From the NCBI GenBank assembly GCA_022510745.1, contig JAFLSY010000012.1, forward strand, positions 1 through 64,000: a stretch of 64,000 nt of DNA, in the 5' to 3' direction. Every line of letters starts with the position of its first letter. The stretch's first letter is position 1. Positions 35,739 through 44,038 of the stretch are shown one piece after another. Below the pieces are notes generated by a model. The model was not told the origin of the DNA and did no database searches. It saw nothing but the letters and a program-made list of their open reading frames with translations. A program made the translations under genes and the position numbers. This DNA is from Lachnospiraceae bacterium (GTDB lineage: Bacteria; Bacillota; Clostridia; Lachnospirales; Lachnospiraceae).

Positions 35739-36644
35739 ATGGAAAACAAAACAGCTAAGACGGCTTTATCCGTTATCATGATATTACTCGCCGCATCGGG
35801 TTGGGGGTTGATCGGCGTTTTTTCCCGCCCGCTTTCTACGGCAGGACTAAGCAGTATCCAAATGACACTTATCCGCAGCATCATCGTTATTGCAGGCATA
35901 GGACTGCTACTCCTTATTAAGGACCGGACGCTGTTTCGCATTAAATTAAAGGATTTCTGGCTGTTTTTGGGAACGGGCATCATCAGCATTGTCTTTTTCA
36001 ATGTCTGCTATTTCTCCACGATAGAAATGACTACGCTGGCTACAGCCTCCATCCTGCTGTATACGGCCCCATGCTTTGTTATGCTGATGTCTGCAATGTT
36101 TTTTAAAGAGAAAATTACAGCCCAGAAACTGATTGCACTGGCGCTGGCGTTTGGTGGATGCATGCTGGTCAGCGGCTTTGCCGGCGGTGATATCAGTTTT
36201 ATGGCACTAATCATAGGTATCGGTTCCGGTCTGGGTTATGCGTCCTACAGTATTTTCGGCAAAGTAGCACTGCAAAAATACCACACCTTTACTGTAATAT
36301 TTTATACCTTTTTGGTATCTTCCGTATGCCTTCTTCCATTTGCAGAACCATCCGGCGTTATCCTCACTTTTACTGCCGATACACGCACTCTATTTCTTTC
36401 GCTGGGATTGGGAATCGTATCTACGGTCATGCCCTATATATGCTATACGACAGGCCTTAAGCATGTGGAGGCCGGGAAAGCCTCGGTACTGGCTTTTGCG
36501 GAACCCATGGTGGCAACCATTGCCGGGATACTGATATTTCATGAGCAGCTGCATCTAAAAAACGCGCTGGGAATCGGATTGATATTTGGGGCTATTGTAT
36601 TGCTGAATGTTCCCTTGCGTAAGCAAAAAAAGAGAGAAATGTAA
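35739..36644 (+). CDS. EamA/DMT-family transporter
   Basis: The product is about 301 residues with ten predicted membrane helices in two EamA repeats (repeat 1 starts ~10, repeat 2 ~155; EPMVATIAGILIFHEQL is the typical end of the second repeat). The family exports amino acids, nucleotides or other small metabolites; the substrate cannot be read from the sequence. The start is the ATG behind AAGGAGTACAAC. It is a lone plus-strand gene between hisS and the FliD-like gene. Confidence 0.9.
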   Translation: MENKTAKTALSVIMILLAASGWGLIGVFSRPLSTAGLSSIQMTLIRSIIVIAGIGLLLLIKDRTLFRIKLKDFWLFLGTGIISIVFFNVCYFSTIEMTTLATASILLYTAPCFVMLMSAMFFKEKITAQKLIALALAFGGCMLVSGFAGGDISFMALIIGIGSGLGYASYSIFGKVALQKYHTFTVIFYTFLVSSVCLLPFAEPSGVILTFTADTRTLFLSLGLGIVSTVMPYICYTTGLKHVEAGKASVLAFAEPMVATIAGILIFHEQLHLKNALGIGLIFGAIVLLNVPLRKQKKREM

Positions 36645-36646
36645 AA

Positions 36647-36719
36647 GTGTGAAAACATATCCATCGGCGGCCCGCTTTCGCTTCGTGAAAAGCACACCGC
36701 CGATGGATAGTTTTCACAC
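36647..36719. terminator. Long palindromic hairpin between convergent genes
   Basis: Arms of 24 and 23 nt (36647-36670 and 36697-36719) are complementary except for one extra base, with a 26-nt loop that can itself partly pair (GCTTTC/GAAAAGC). It lies 3 nt after the DMT gene stop and 37 nt before the convergent FliD-like gene's stop. T-runs are weak, but the place suggests a bidirectional terminator; a small palindromic insertion is the alternative. Confidence 0.65.
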
Positions 36720-36756
36720 CTTGTGATCTAACCGTCATATAAGGACATTTATCCTC

Positions 36757-37545
36757 TTAGTCCTTGTCATTGTCTTTGCCTTTGTCTTTATCGCCCACCT
36801 TCTCATCGATCGTACTGGAAAACAGCTTTGACAGGGTATCGGAGTAAATACCATTCTTTGTATATGCCGCACCTACAGCACTTGCCTTTGCTGCCGCATT
36901 TGCAACTGCTCTGGAAATGCCGTCCGCTTTCTGCGCAATCTTATCAGCCAAAGAGCCATAGCCGGTAAACAGCGACTTTAAAGTGGTAATATCCGCTTTC
37001 TTTAAAGCATCCTCATCCAGCTCCAACTTGTTACCTTTGCCAATGCTGATTCCCACCTGTGACAAAAGATTTTGAGCTTTATCCGTTATTCCCGTCATCC
37101 ACGCCGCATTACGGAGTACATTTTTTGTATCCAAACCGCCTGCCTGCTCCACTACGGAGTTATAATCCTCGACAAAGGATTTTACTGCCTTCGTAATGGA
37201 ATCCCAGTCATAATCCTCTGCTTCGATTTCTTCTCCGGTTTTTTCATCCGTTTTTGTAATCTTTTTCTTTTCCCAAAGGGAAGTATCCGTTAAGGCCTCG
37301 GCAGATTTTTTAAGTGAGTCCGCATTTGACCTCATAAGTGCCAGCTTTTGTGCGGAATCTCCCGATGTGCCTTCTGCATCCTGTTTTGCATAATACGCTT
37401 TCATCAGCTTTCCATAGCTTCCGTTTTTAATAGAAGCATAGTCTGAGAGAAAATTATCGGAAGAATCGGTAGTTCCACCCAAAAGGGCAGAAAAATCATA
37501 ACCTTTATTATAGTTTGTATAATCATTAAAATTTATCTTTGACAT
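36757..37545 (-). CDS. FliD (flagellar cap) C-terminal-like protein
   Basis: The product is 262 residues. The N-terminal LSDYASIKNGSYGKLMKAYY segment is typical of a Lachnospiraceae-specific group. The central SFVEDYNSVVEQAGG and GISIGKGNKLELDEDALKKA, leading to LKSLFTG, resemble the C-terminal domain of flagellar hook-associated protein 2 (FliD). The C-terminus is a charged Lys/Asp tail (DKDKGKDNDKD). No signal peptide was seen. There are no flagellar genes near, so a secreted, non-flagellar or regulatory role is as likely as a cap role. It is co-directional with a FlxA-like gene 12 nt upstream. Confidence 0.65.
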   Translation of the reverse strand: MSKINFNDYTNYNKGYDFSALLGGTTDSSDNFLSDYASIKNGSYGKLMKAYYAKQDAEGTSGDSAQKLALMRSNADSLKKSAEALTDTSLWEKKKITKTDEKTGEEIEAEDYDWDSITKAVKSFVEDYNSVVEQAGGLDTKNVLRNAAWMTGITDKAQNLLSQVGISIGKGNKLELDEDALKKADITTLKSLFTGYGSLADKIAQKADGISRAVANAAAKASAVGAAYTKNGIYSDTLSKLFSSTIDEKVGDKDKGKDNDKD

Positions 37546-37557
37546 ATGCTCACCCTC

Positions 37558-38370
37558 CTATAAACGAATATCAACCGATGTATATACTGTCGGCTGTGGT
37601 ATTGTTGCTGTTTCAGCTGACTGCACACTCCCCGAGTCAAAATTACCTGATTGCGTGTTCACGCTCTCTGCACCGGATACAATTTCTTTAGCATCTTTTT
37701 CCTTTGTGCTTTCGGTCTTTGTATCTTTGTTATCTGTCTTTTCTGCCTTGCTGTCTGCCTTCGCAGCTTCCTTTATCGTCTTTCTTGCATCGGCCAAAGT
37801 GGAAAGCTGTGCCGAAGTCGCTTCCTGCGCTTTTCTCTCCACCTTGGCAAGTTCTGCTTCTTTCGCCCGTGTATCCCCGCCTTTAGCTCCATCCAGCTTA
37901 ATTTCAGACTCTAAAACACCTGCTCTCCCTTCCATTCTTGTTGCCACGCTGCCCTGTACTTTTGCCTGTTTTATAGAGCTGTCCGCAGAAATGATCGCTG
38001 TCATGCTTGCCTGGGAAATCCCTGTGCTTTTACCGGCCTGTGCACTTCCTGCATTTCTCGTACCGCCCAGCATATCATCCATGGAAGAACCTTGGGCCTG
38101 CTGTTCCTTCGCATGACTCATAGCCTCCCTGCGCAGTTCCATCTGATGCTGTCTTAACTGCATATTCAAGTCACTGATCTGCCGCTGTATTTCCTGCCGC
38201 TTTTTCATCTTTTCTTCCAACGTCATATTCGCATTGGAAGAAAGCTCCTGTAACTGTTTCTGTGCATTTGTGATCTGGTTCTGAATATTCCGGCTGTAAA
38301 CATCCGCCTCCTGATTCATCCCCATCTGCCCCATTTGCGTGTTTGCTCCATTGATACCATTGATTGTCAT
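37558..38370 (-). CDS. FlxA-like coiled-coil protein
   Basis: The product is about 270 residues. Residues ~20-85 form the FlxA-like helix (RNIQNQITNAQKQLQELSSN and NLDEK-type spacer), a motif found in proteins tied to flagella. Residues ~100-240 are an Ala/Lys/Glu-rich low-complexity helix (KADSKAEKTDNKDTKTESTK), and the C-terminus is Thr/Ser-rich. The start is the ATG behind AAGGAGGATTTAAA. It pairs with the FliD-like gene downstream. Function is unknown. Confidence 0.65.
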   Translation of the reverse strand: MTINGINGANTQMGQMGMNQEADVYSRNIQNQITNAQKQLQELSSNANMTLEEKMKKRQEIQRQISDLNMQLRQHQMELRREAMSHAKEQQAQGSSMDDMLGGTRNAGSAQAGKSTGISQASMTAIISADSSIKQAKVQGSVATRMEGRAGVLESEIKLDGAKGGDTRAKEAELAKVERKAQEATSAQLSTLADARKTIKEAAKADSKAEKTDNKDTKTESTKEKDAKEIVSGAESVNTQSGNFDSGSVQSAETATIPQPTVYTSVDIRL

Positions 38371-38517
38371 TTTAAATCCTCCTTGATAAATAAATTTGAA
38401 ATCCGTTTCTCTGTCATCCATTTACGGCTTCTTTTAAGTCTATCGGAGGAACAAATTTCAGAATCAAGCGAATTGCTGTGAGCCGCCTTTTTTCTGTTGT
38501 GAACCCAAAACGTTAAA

Positions 38518-38561
38518 ATACCTCTTATGCCGGACCTATTTCCTGTCCGCATAAGAGGTAT
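38518..38561 (-). terminator. Terminator of the two-component system
   Basis: A 16-bp stem with one unpaired base on the left arm (ATACCTCTTATGC and complement) is followed on the minus strand by TTTTAACGTTTT. It lies 4 nt past the histidine kinase stop. Confidence 0.85.
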
Positions 38562-38564
38562 CAT

Positions 38565-39944
38565 TTACTCCATCATCAGCATAATGCTGAGCTGAAACTC
38601 CTCATCTTTTACCATAATATCTATATCTCCGAAATACTTCCTCGCCACTTTACGGATATTGGACATACCATAGCCATGGTTCTCCCTGTCGGCTTTTGTT
38701 GTCTCAGGCAGCCCGTTTTCTTCATCAAATTCAAGCTGTTTGTCAAAACTGTTTCTTATCTCTATCATATATGCGTTTTTGTTTCTGTATGAAGAAATGC
38801 TTATATATGGGTTTTCGCTTTTTTCAGCCCCTTCTATGGCATTGGTGAGGGCATTGTTTAATATCACGCTGACATCAAAGGCATCAATCTTCATTCCCTG
38901 GGGATAGTGAAAATCACAGCAAAAATAAATGCCTTTTTCCATGGCTTCCTTATGTTTTTCCATCAAGATCACATCTGTAATGGGATTGCCGGTTTTAAAT
39001 TCCGGAGTAATCTCATTTAACTGCTCTTTCCACCGCTGTAAATACTTTTCCGTCTCTTTCGGCTCATTTTTCAAGAACAAATTTTCCAGTGTTGTTATAT
39101 GGTTTCCCATATCATGACGGATTCCCCGGATATCCCGGTATATTCTCTCGATTCCCCGGATGTGGAGTTTGGTATTTTCTATCTGCTCTGCCAAAAGCAC
39201 ACTTTCTTTCTCTCTTCTATGGCCGTCTTTGATGCTTTGATAGAACATAATGGTTGCCACCATTGCGGCAAAGGATATCAGCTCATAAAAATTTTCTATC
39301 CACAGATATGCGGAATGGATATTCCAGATATACTGATTCATATCTGATTCATATACCCTGGAGTAAAAAGTAAATGCGATATCTCCTGCCAACACGGACA
39401 GTGGTGTGACAAGCATAAGCCCCAGTTCCTTTTTTGTCATATACTCTTTTTTATAGATGTATGCCTTGCTGAGAATATGAAAGAGAAATCTTAAAAGTAA
39501 AAAGCTCCAGCATACATAGGCAAGGTCAACCGCAACATATACCGCAAACTGTAAGATCGGTTTTGTATACATGAAAGGCGTGTTGATCACACAGTCAAAC
39601 AATATCCTCCTTGGTATCAATGCAATACAGTGGGAAACACGCTGTGTCAGATACATAATAACTGTAAGAAATATTTTCTGGCAGACATTCATCGGCTCCA
39701 AAAAGCACATTGCCCCAAAGACAGTCAATGTCCCACACATATAAGGTACCATGCCCCCCATATTCCAGGGTATCATATATAGCGGGAACATAACAAAACA
39801 ATAAGTGATTCCAATCACCCACGCCGGCTTGTTTTTACCCAAAAAGGGCTTTGCAAAACAGCTGAAACAAATGCCGTTCATACCAAGCAGCATGATACCG
39901 ATAATACGTGCTGCAATTTCCCAGTAAAACTCCATGTTATCCAT
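38565..39944 (-). CDS. Sensor histidine kinase, AgrC-like GHKL type
   Basis: The product is 459 residues. The N-terminal ~220 residues contain six or seven membrane helices. They are followed by a dimerisation region with the histidine box IRHDMGNHITTL near residue 276 and a GHKL ATPase domain with N-box (VILNNALTNAIEGAE) and G-box (NHGYGMSNIRKV). This layout is that of quorum- or peptide-sensing kinases such as AgrC and ComD. It lies 8 nt downstream of its response regulator. No AgrB/AgrD-like gene is next to it, so the signal is unknown. Confidence 0.9.
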   Translation of the reverse strand: MDNMEFYWEIAARIIGIMLLGMNGICFSCFAKPFLGKNKPAWVIGITYCFVMFPLYMIPWNMGGMVPYMCGTLTVFGAMCFLEPMNVCQKIFLTVIMYLTQRVSHCIALIPRRILFDCVINTPFMYTKPILQFAVYVAVDLAYVCWSFLLLRFLFHILSKAYIYKKEYMTKKELGLMLVTPLSVLAGDIAFTFYSRVYESDMNQYIWNIHSAYLWIENFYELISFAAMVATIMFYQSIKDGHRREKESVLLAEQIENTKLHIRGIERIYRDIRGIRHDMGNHITTLENLFLKNEPKETEKYLQRWKEQLNEITPEFKTGNPITDVILMEKHKEAMEKGIYFCCDFHYPQGMKIDAFDVSVILNNALTNAIEGAEKSENPYISISSYRNKNAYMIEIRNSFDKQLEFDEENGLPETTKADRENHGYGMSNIRKVARKYFGDIDIMVKDEEFQLSIMLMME

Positions 39945-39952
39945 CTTCGTGC

Positions 39953-40669
39953 CTATTTCCCTTTTCTCTGGTTATATCTTAAATAGCTTTTCACAAACCC
40001 CTGATAATTCTGCTTTGCCATAAGGGCCTGCCCTTTTTCCATATAAATAGTTGTGGCATTATATTTCCTGATAAAGTTAAAATTTACGAGATATGCCCTG
40101 TGCGGACGATAAAATCCTTCTCCTGCCTTTTCCTCCAAGTCTTTCAGTTTTCCATAATATTCTATATCTGAATCCATTGTGTGAATAATGACTTTTCGAT
40201 CAAACACCTCTGCATATACGATATCCTCATAATTTACAGTGATGTGTGTTCCCCCCGTGGTTATAAAGAGGCTCGGCATATCTTTCTTCGCAGTTATAGA
40301 TTCTGATTCTTTTCTGTCCTCATATCTTCTCACCGCTTTCTGTAATACTTCAAGCAGTTTTTCATCAGAAAAAGGCTTTACAAGATAATGCAATGCATCT
40401 ACATCAAACGCCTGAAATACATAATCTTCCATTGCAGTCACAAAAACTATGATAACCTGTACACCCATCCGACGTAGTTCCTTGGCTGTCTCTATTCCGC
40501 TTTTTCCTTGCATTTGAATGTCCAGCAGCAGAATATCCGGCAGTTCTTTCGCAAGCAGTTCTTCTCCTGATGCATACAGCCATATATCTGCTATAGGATA
40601 GAGATTCTGCACCTTATCCCGGAGCATCTCTCTGATTTCTTTTTCATCGTCACATATCCCTATCCTCAT
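39953..40669 (-). CDS. LytTR-family response regulator
   Basis: The product is 238 residues. The receiver domain (~1-118) has acidic DD at 7-8 and the phospho-acceptor Asp50 in LLLDIQ, with Lys in VKPF. The C-terminal LytTR DNA-binding domain (~135-235) contains YYGKLKDLEEK and FYRPHRAYLVNFNFIRKY. It is the usual partner of AgrC-like kinases. A 21-nt palindrome lies 25 nt before its start and could be an operator. Confidence 0.93.
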   Translation of the reverse strand: MRIGICDDEKEIREMLRDKVQNLYPIADIWLYASGEELLAKELPDILLLDIQMQGKSGIETAKELRRMGVQVIIVFVTAMEDYVFQAFDVDALHYLVKPFSDEKLLEVLQKAVRRYEDRKESESITAKKDMPSLFITTGGTHITVNYEDIVYAEVFDRKVIIHTMDSDIEYYGKLKDLEEKAGEGFYRPHRAYLVNFNFIRKYNATTIYMEKGQALMAKQNYQGFVKSYLRYNQRKGK

Positions 40670-40693
40670 CGTCTCACTTCCTTTACTGTTATT

Positions 40694-40714
40694 TTTATCA
40701 TAAATTATGATAAA
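40694..40714. promoter_or_regulatory. Palindrome upstream of the LytTR regulator gene
   Basis: The 21-nt palindrome TTTATCATAAATTATGATAAA sits just before the ribosome binding site region. It is a candidate operator for the regulator or another repressor. Confidence 0.4.
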
Positions 40715-40828
40715 TATATCGTCTCAAAAACAAGCTTAGCGCAAGGAAAATGTTGTAAAAGAGATATATTTTGTTGTGATTTGCATAATACTAATTTCCA
40801 ATATTCACTTTATAACAAAAAATGCTCC

Positions 40829-40874
40829 TTTTATAACATAAAATTTTATAACATAAAATAGCGGAAAATAGCGG
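40829..40874. repeat. Tandem repeats upstream of the GGDEF gene promoter
   Basis: The self-complementary 15-mer TTTTATAACATAAAA occurs twice in direct tandem (40829-40843 and 40844-40858). The 10-mer AAAATAGCGG follows twice in tandem (40855-40874). A partial further copy of the first repeat lies near 40809. The array ends 17 nt before the -35 box. Confidence 0.7.
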
Positions 40875-40891
40875 AATAATTAAGCTTTTGA

Positions 40892-40920
40892 TTGACATTT
40901 TCTATACATTCTAATAGAAT
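40892..40920 (+). promoter_or_regulatory. Promoter of the GGDEF gene
   Basis: A perfect -35 TTGACA at 40892-40897 is followed by a 17-nt spacer and a -10 TAGAAT at 40915-40920, about 70 nt before the ATG. Confidence 0.75.
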
Positions 40921-40988
40921 AATAATATATTGTGTAAAATCGAATTCGAGCTTTTGCTCTCTGGATACTATCACAAAGGGGATTTATA

Positions 40989-42710
40989 ATGAACAAAATC
41001 GTAAATGAGAAAAGCGAACTGGACGACTTTATTAAGAGTGCTTTGGTTGAATGTTTTTACAGAATTTTTAAAGTCGATGTAAACACAGGTAAATTTGAAG
41101 TCTATATAGACAACGGACTTTTTGATGATGACGTGCTTCGGAGCATCCCCGACATTTATGCTTATATGCAAAAACTCATAACCGATAAGATCATCTTCCC
41201 CGAGTATGTGACAACTTGCCGGAGATTTACAAACCCTGAATATATACGGAAAAGTGTTTTTTCGGGAGAGAAGAGAATCGTGCAGAGTTATAAAGCCCGT
41301 ACTGTCAAAGGGATCCAATGGGTCACTTTTTCCATTATGGTCGGACATGACTGCTCTCCCGAGAATCCTGCAGTGCTTTTCACATGGCGCGAAGCTGACT
41401 CCGAGGGTATGACACTGCTTGACACGCTCCCCACCATCTCCTCGCTCTACGACAAACTGCTCAGAATTAATCTTTCAAACAACACCTATGAACCTGTAAT
41501 CGTAGATGCCGATGAGCAGGAGCAGCTAGTAGGCGGTGTCATCAATATGTACGAATGGTGGGCAGGCTACTCACAAAACGGAAACATTGCCTCAGAGGAC
41601 ATGGGGGCTTTCAGCACGCTCACTAAGACCGGAAACCTGCAAAAGCGCTTCGCCGAGGACCCGACTCCGGTAAACTTCCGTTACCGCAGAAAGATAAACG
41701 GCGAGTTCCGCTGGGTGCAGTTAGAGTTATCTCCAAGCGTTGAATACAGTGAGGATAATCAAGTCTATCTGCTCTCCCTCAGGGATGTGCACGAGGAATA
41801 CACCGCTCAGTTACGCAATCGTCAGGAGCTGGTCGATACCATGAACCGCGACGCGCTCACAATGCTTTTCAACCGCCTCAAATTCAATGAGGATATTGAA
41901 AATCATAAAAACAGCAGCACCCCGGTCTTCACCTGTCTGTATATCGACGCTAACGGTCTCCACGAGTTGAATAACCATCTCGGCCACCAGAAAGGTGATG
42001 ATATGCTTTGCTGCATTGCGGACACCTTGAAAAAATATTTCCCTGATGACAGGGTATACCGCATTGGCGGCGACGAGTTCGTAGTCTTGAGCACAAAGCT
42101 ATCCAAGCACGAGGTAGAACTTGCTGTTGACAAGGTGCGCCACGATCTCCTTAGGGACAACTACGAAATCTCGATCGGCATTGAAACCGGAGCCTGCGGA
42201 GAGAATGTTGAGAAAATAGTTGCAGCAGCAGAACTTGCAATGCGCAACGATAAGGCGGCTTACTATACGCGCAAAGGGGATCGCCGCAGAAAGCGCCAGA
42301 TGAACGAAGAGCTGGAACAGATGCTCGTCGAAAAGCATGACAGCGAGCACTTCCTCAATGTCATTTCACACTTGTTCTCGGGCGTATATTTCGTAGATCT
42401 TGCCAGTGACACCAACCGCCATATCTATACGCCTGATTTCTTCTCAAAGCTTCTGGAAGAGACCGATTCCTGCTTCAGTGCAGCTATGCGGCTTTATATT
42501 GAACGATTTGTCAAGTTTGAGTATTATGACTGTTTTAATGAGATTCTCGACTATGACAAGCTTAAACAAAAGCTAAATGAGAGCGAAGCTATACAGTTCT
42601 CCTATCAGAAGACAGACAATAGTTGGGTGAATATCCGCATACTCAAGATTGACAGCCAGCAGAACGCCAAGCTCGAAACGATATGGATATTTGCGGAAGA
42701 AAACCGCTGA
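40989..42710 (+). CDS. Diguanylate cyclase-like GGDEF protein with PAS-like repeats
   Basis: The product is 573 residues without membrane helices or signal peptide. Residues ~1-140 and ~145-265 are two PAS-like sensor units sharing the pattern of a receptor strand, YEWWAGYSQ-type helix, FRYRRKINGEFRWVQLELS and a closing strand. A GGDEF domain (~275-435) has an intact RIGGDEFVVL active-site motif near residue 358. A third PAS-like unit forms the C-terminus (~455-570), an unusual position after the cyclase. It could make cyclic di-GMP in response to cytosolic signals. AAAGGGGATTTATA precedes the ATG. Confidence 0.88.
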   Translation: MNKIVNEKSELDDFIKSALVECFYRIFKVDVNTGKFEVYIDNGLFDDDVLRSIPDIYAYMQKLITDKIIFPEYVTTCRRFTNPEYIRKSVFSGEKRIVQSYKARTVKGIQWVTFSIMVGHDCSPENPAVLFTWREADSEGMTLLDTLPTISSLYDKLLRINLSNNTYEPVIVDADEQEQLVGGVINMYEWWAGYSQNGNIASEDMGAFSTLTKTGNLQKRFAEDPTPVNFRYRRKINGEFRWVQLELSPSVEYSEDNQVYLLSLRDVHEEYTAQLRNRQELVDTMNRDALTMLFNRLKFNEDIENHKNSSTPVFTCLYIDANGLHELNNHLGHQKGDDMLCCIADTLKKYFPDDRVYRIGGDEFVVLSTKLSKHEVELAVDKVRHDLLRDNYEISIGIETGACGENVEKIVAAAELAMRNDKAAYYTRKGDRRRKRQMNEELEQMLVEKHDSEHFLNVISHLFSGVYFVDLASDTNRHIYTPDFFSKLLEETDSCFSAAMRLYIERFVKFEYYDCFNEILDYDKLKQKLNESEAIQFSYQKTDNSWVNIRILKIDSQQNAKLETIWIFAEENR

Positions 42711-42714
42711 TAAA

Positions 42715-42764
42715 AAGAGGATATCATCAAGTCAAAATGACTTTGTGATATCCTCTTAAAATTT
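42715..42764. terminator. Bidirectional terminator between GGDEF gene and ABC operon
   Basis: A 12-bp outer stem (AAGAGGATATCA/TGATATCCTCTT) and inner AGTC/GACT are followed by AAAATTTT on the right and by TTTTT on the minus strand. Confidence 0.9.
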
Positions 42765-42825
42765 TACTCATACTCTGGCAGACATATGATGGAGAATACG
42801 GATTTTCTTTGAATATTGCTATATT

Positions 42826-44037
42826 TTAAATTTTAAGCCTCCTTGACCATCTCTTTATGGCAAATGGTATGCACACAATACCTATCAGAACAGGAACAGT
42901 AATCAGCAGATACGGTGACCATATTATCTTTCCAAAAATATGAAATGTGTTGGTTCGAAAAATATCAGTGCTACTTCCAACCAGCGGAATCAAATCCATT
43001 GCTTTCTGTATTTTGTAGGGAAGATACTCAGTAATCATCATTGGACCATATACAACTGCAAAGCTAAGCAGCAGCGCTAACACATTATTTTTTACAGCAG
43101 CAGATATCAGCATAACAATTCCGGCAAATCCAATTGCTCCGAGCAATGCAAAAACATACTCGTAGATTTCCGCTTGCAGCATATTCATCGGTGCAATCGC
43201 AATCAGTTTAATTGTCTGAATTGGTATATCCCATCCTGTAACTCCCATAAAGAAAATTTGTGACACAATACCGCCAACCGCAAGCATCAAAAATAATTCC
43301 ACTGTAAATGACAATCCGCAAAGAACTTTTGCGCAGGCGATTTTCTCCCATCCGTTTTTGGTTGTCAATACCAATGAGTTTGTATTATCATGCCACTCTC
43401 CTGCAAACAGTGGTGCCAACGCGATTGCAAGAAACAATGCCATTACAGTTCCCAGATCGGCAATCATACCGCCAAGAAGCTGTGACCAGCCTTCTACCCA
43501 ATTATACTGTAACGGTATATTTACTTTTTCATTCATTTGCAATAAATACTCTCTTTCATTTCCCACTTGATTATTAATTTCCAGAAATTCTTCAATGACC
43601 CGCTGCCTTCTTTCATAAAATCCTGTAAGCTTTTCCGGATCAACATAGCTTATCATCGTTTGATAAATTTCGGCATCTTCAAGTTCAGGCCACAATGTTC
43701 TCAGCCAGCTATCAATAATTGGCCGATCTGTTCTTTGCAATTCATCTTTCATTTCAATAGCGCTCATTCTTTGGTAATCCCGCACTAATTGCTGCAAGGT
43801 TTCATCAGTCAATTCTTCACCAAATAAAAGTGAATACTCCTGACTATCTCTTATAACTGAATATCCATCAAAATTGTTTCCAAAAGCACTTGTATAGTCA
43901 TTTGAACTTCCGAAGCTGAACCACTGAAAAGAAAGAATCCACCCAAATATTACCGTATAGGTAAAACACAAAAGAACACTGATTTTAACACTGGTTTTTC
44001 GCCATAACTTCTTATGTTCCAACCAAAATAATTCCAT
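42826..44037 (-). CDS. ABC-2 type transporter permease
   Basis: The product is about 403 residues from the ATG behind AAGGAGTGCAGTAAA (MELFWLEHKKLW). The first helix is at ~18-38 and is followed by a ~170-residue extracytoplasmic loop, then five more helices (~205-225, 250-270, 295-320, 330-350, 370-390). This large-loop layout is common in Firmicute ABC-2 permeases linked to regulated efflux. It begins right after the ATPase stop codon and completes the transporter. Confidence 0.85.
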   Translation of the reverse strand: MELFWLEHKKLWRKTSVKISVLLCFTYTVIFGWILSFQWFSFGSSNDYTSAFGNNFDGYSVIRDSQEYSLLFGEELTDETLQQLVRDYQRMSAIEMKDELQRTDRPIIDSWLRTLWPELEDAEIYQTMISYVDPEKLTGFYERRQRVIEEFLEINNQVGNEREYLLQMNEKVNIPLQYNWVEGWSQLLGGMIADLGTVMALFLAIALAPLFAGEWHDNTNSLVLTTKNGWEKIACAKVLCGLSFTVELFLMLAVGGIVSQIFFMGVTGWDIPIQTIKLIAIAPMNMLQAEIYEYVFALLGAIGFAGIVMLISAAVKNNVLALLLSFAVVYGPMMITEYLPYKIQKAMDLIPLVGSSTDIFRTNTFHIFGKIIWSPYLLITVPVLIGIVCIPFAIKRWSRRLKI

Positions 44038-44038
44038 T

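Noticed and set aside
38371..40988. AgrD-like peptide gene next to the AgrC/AgrA-type pair
   Set aside because: No short ORF with a ribosome binding site, amphipathic leader and Cys-containing core was found in the flanks.
40981..41348. A minus-strand frame antisense to the start of the GGDEF gene
   Set aside because: It runs antisense to a well-supported coding region with its own promoter and ribosome binding site.
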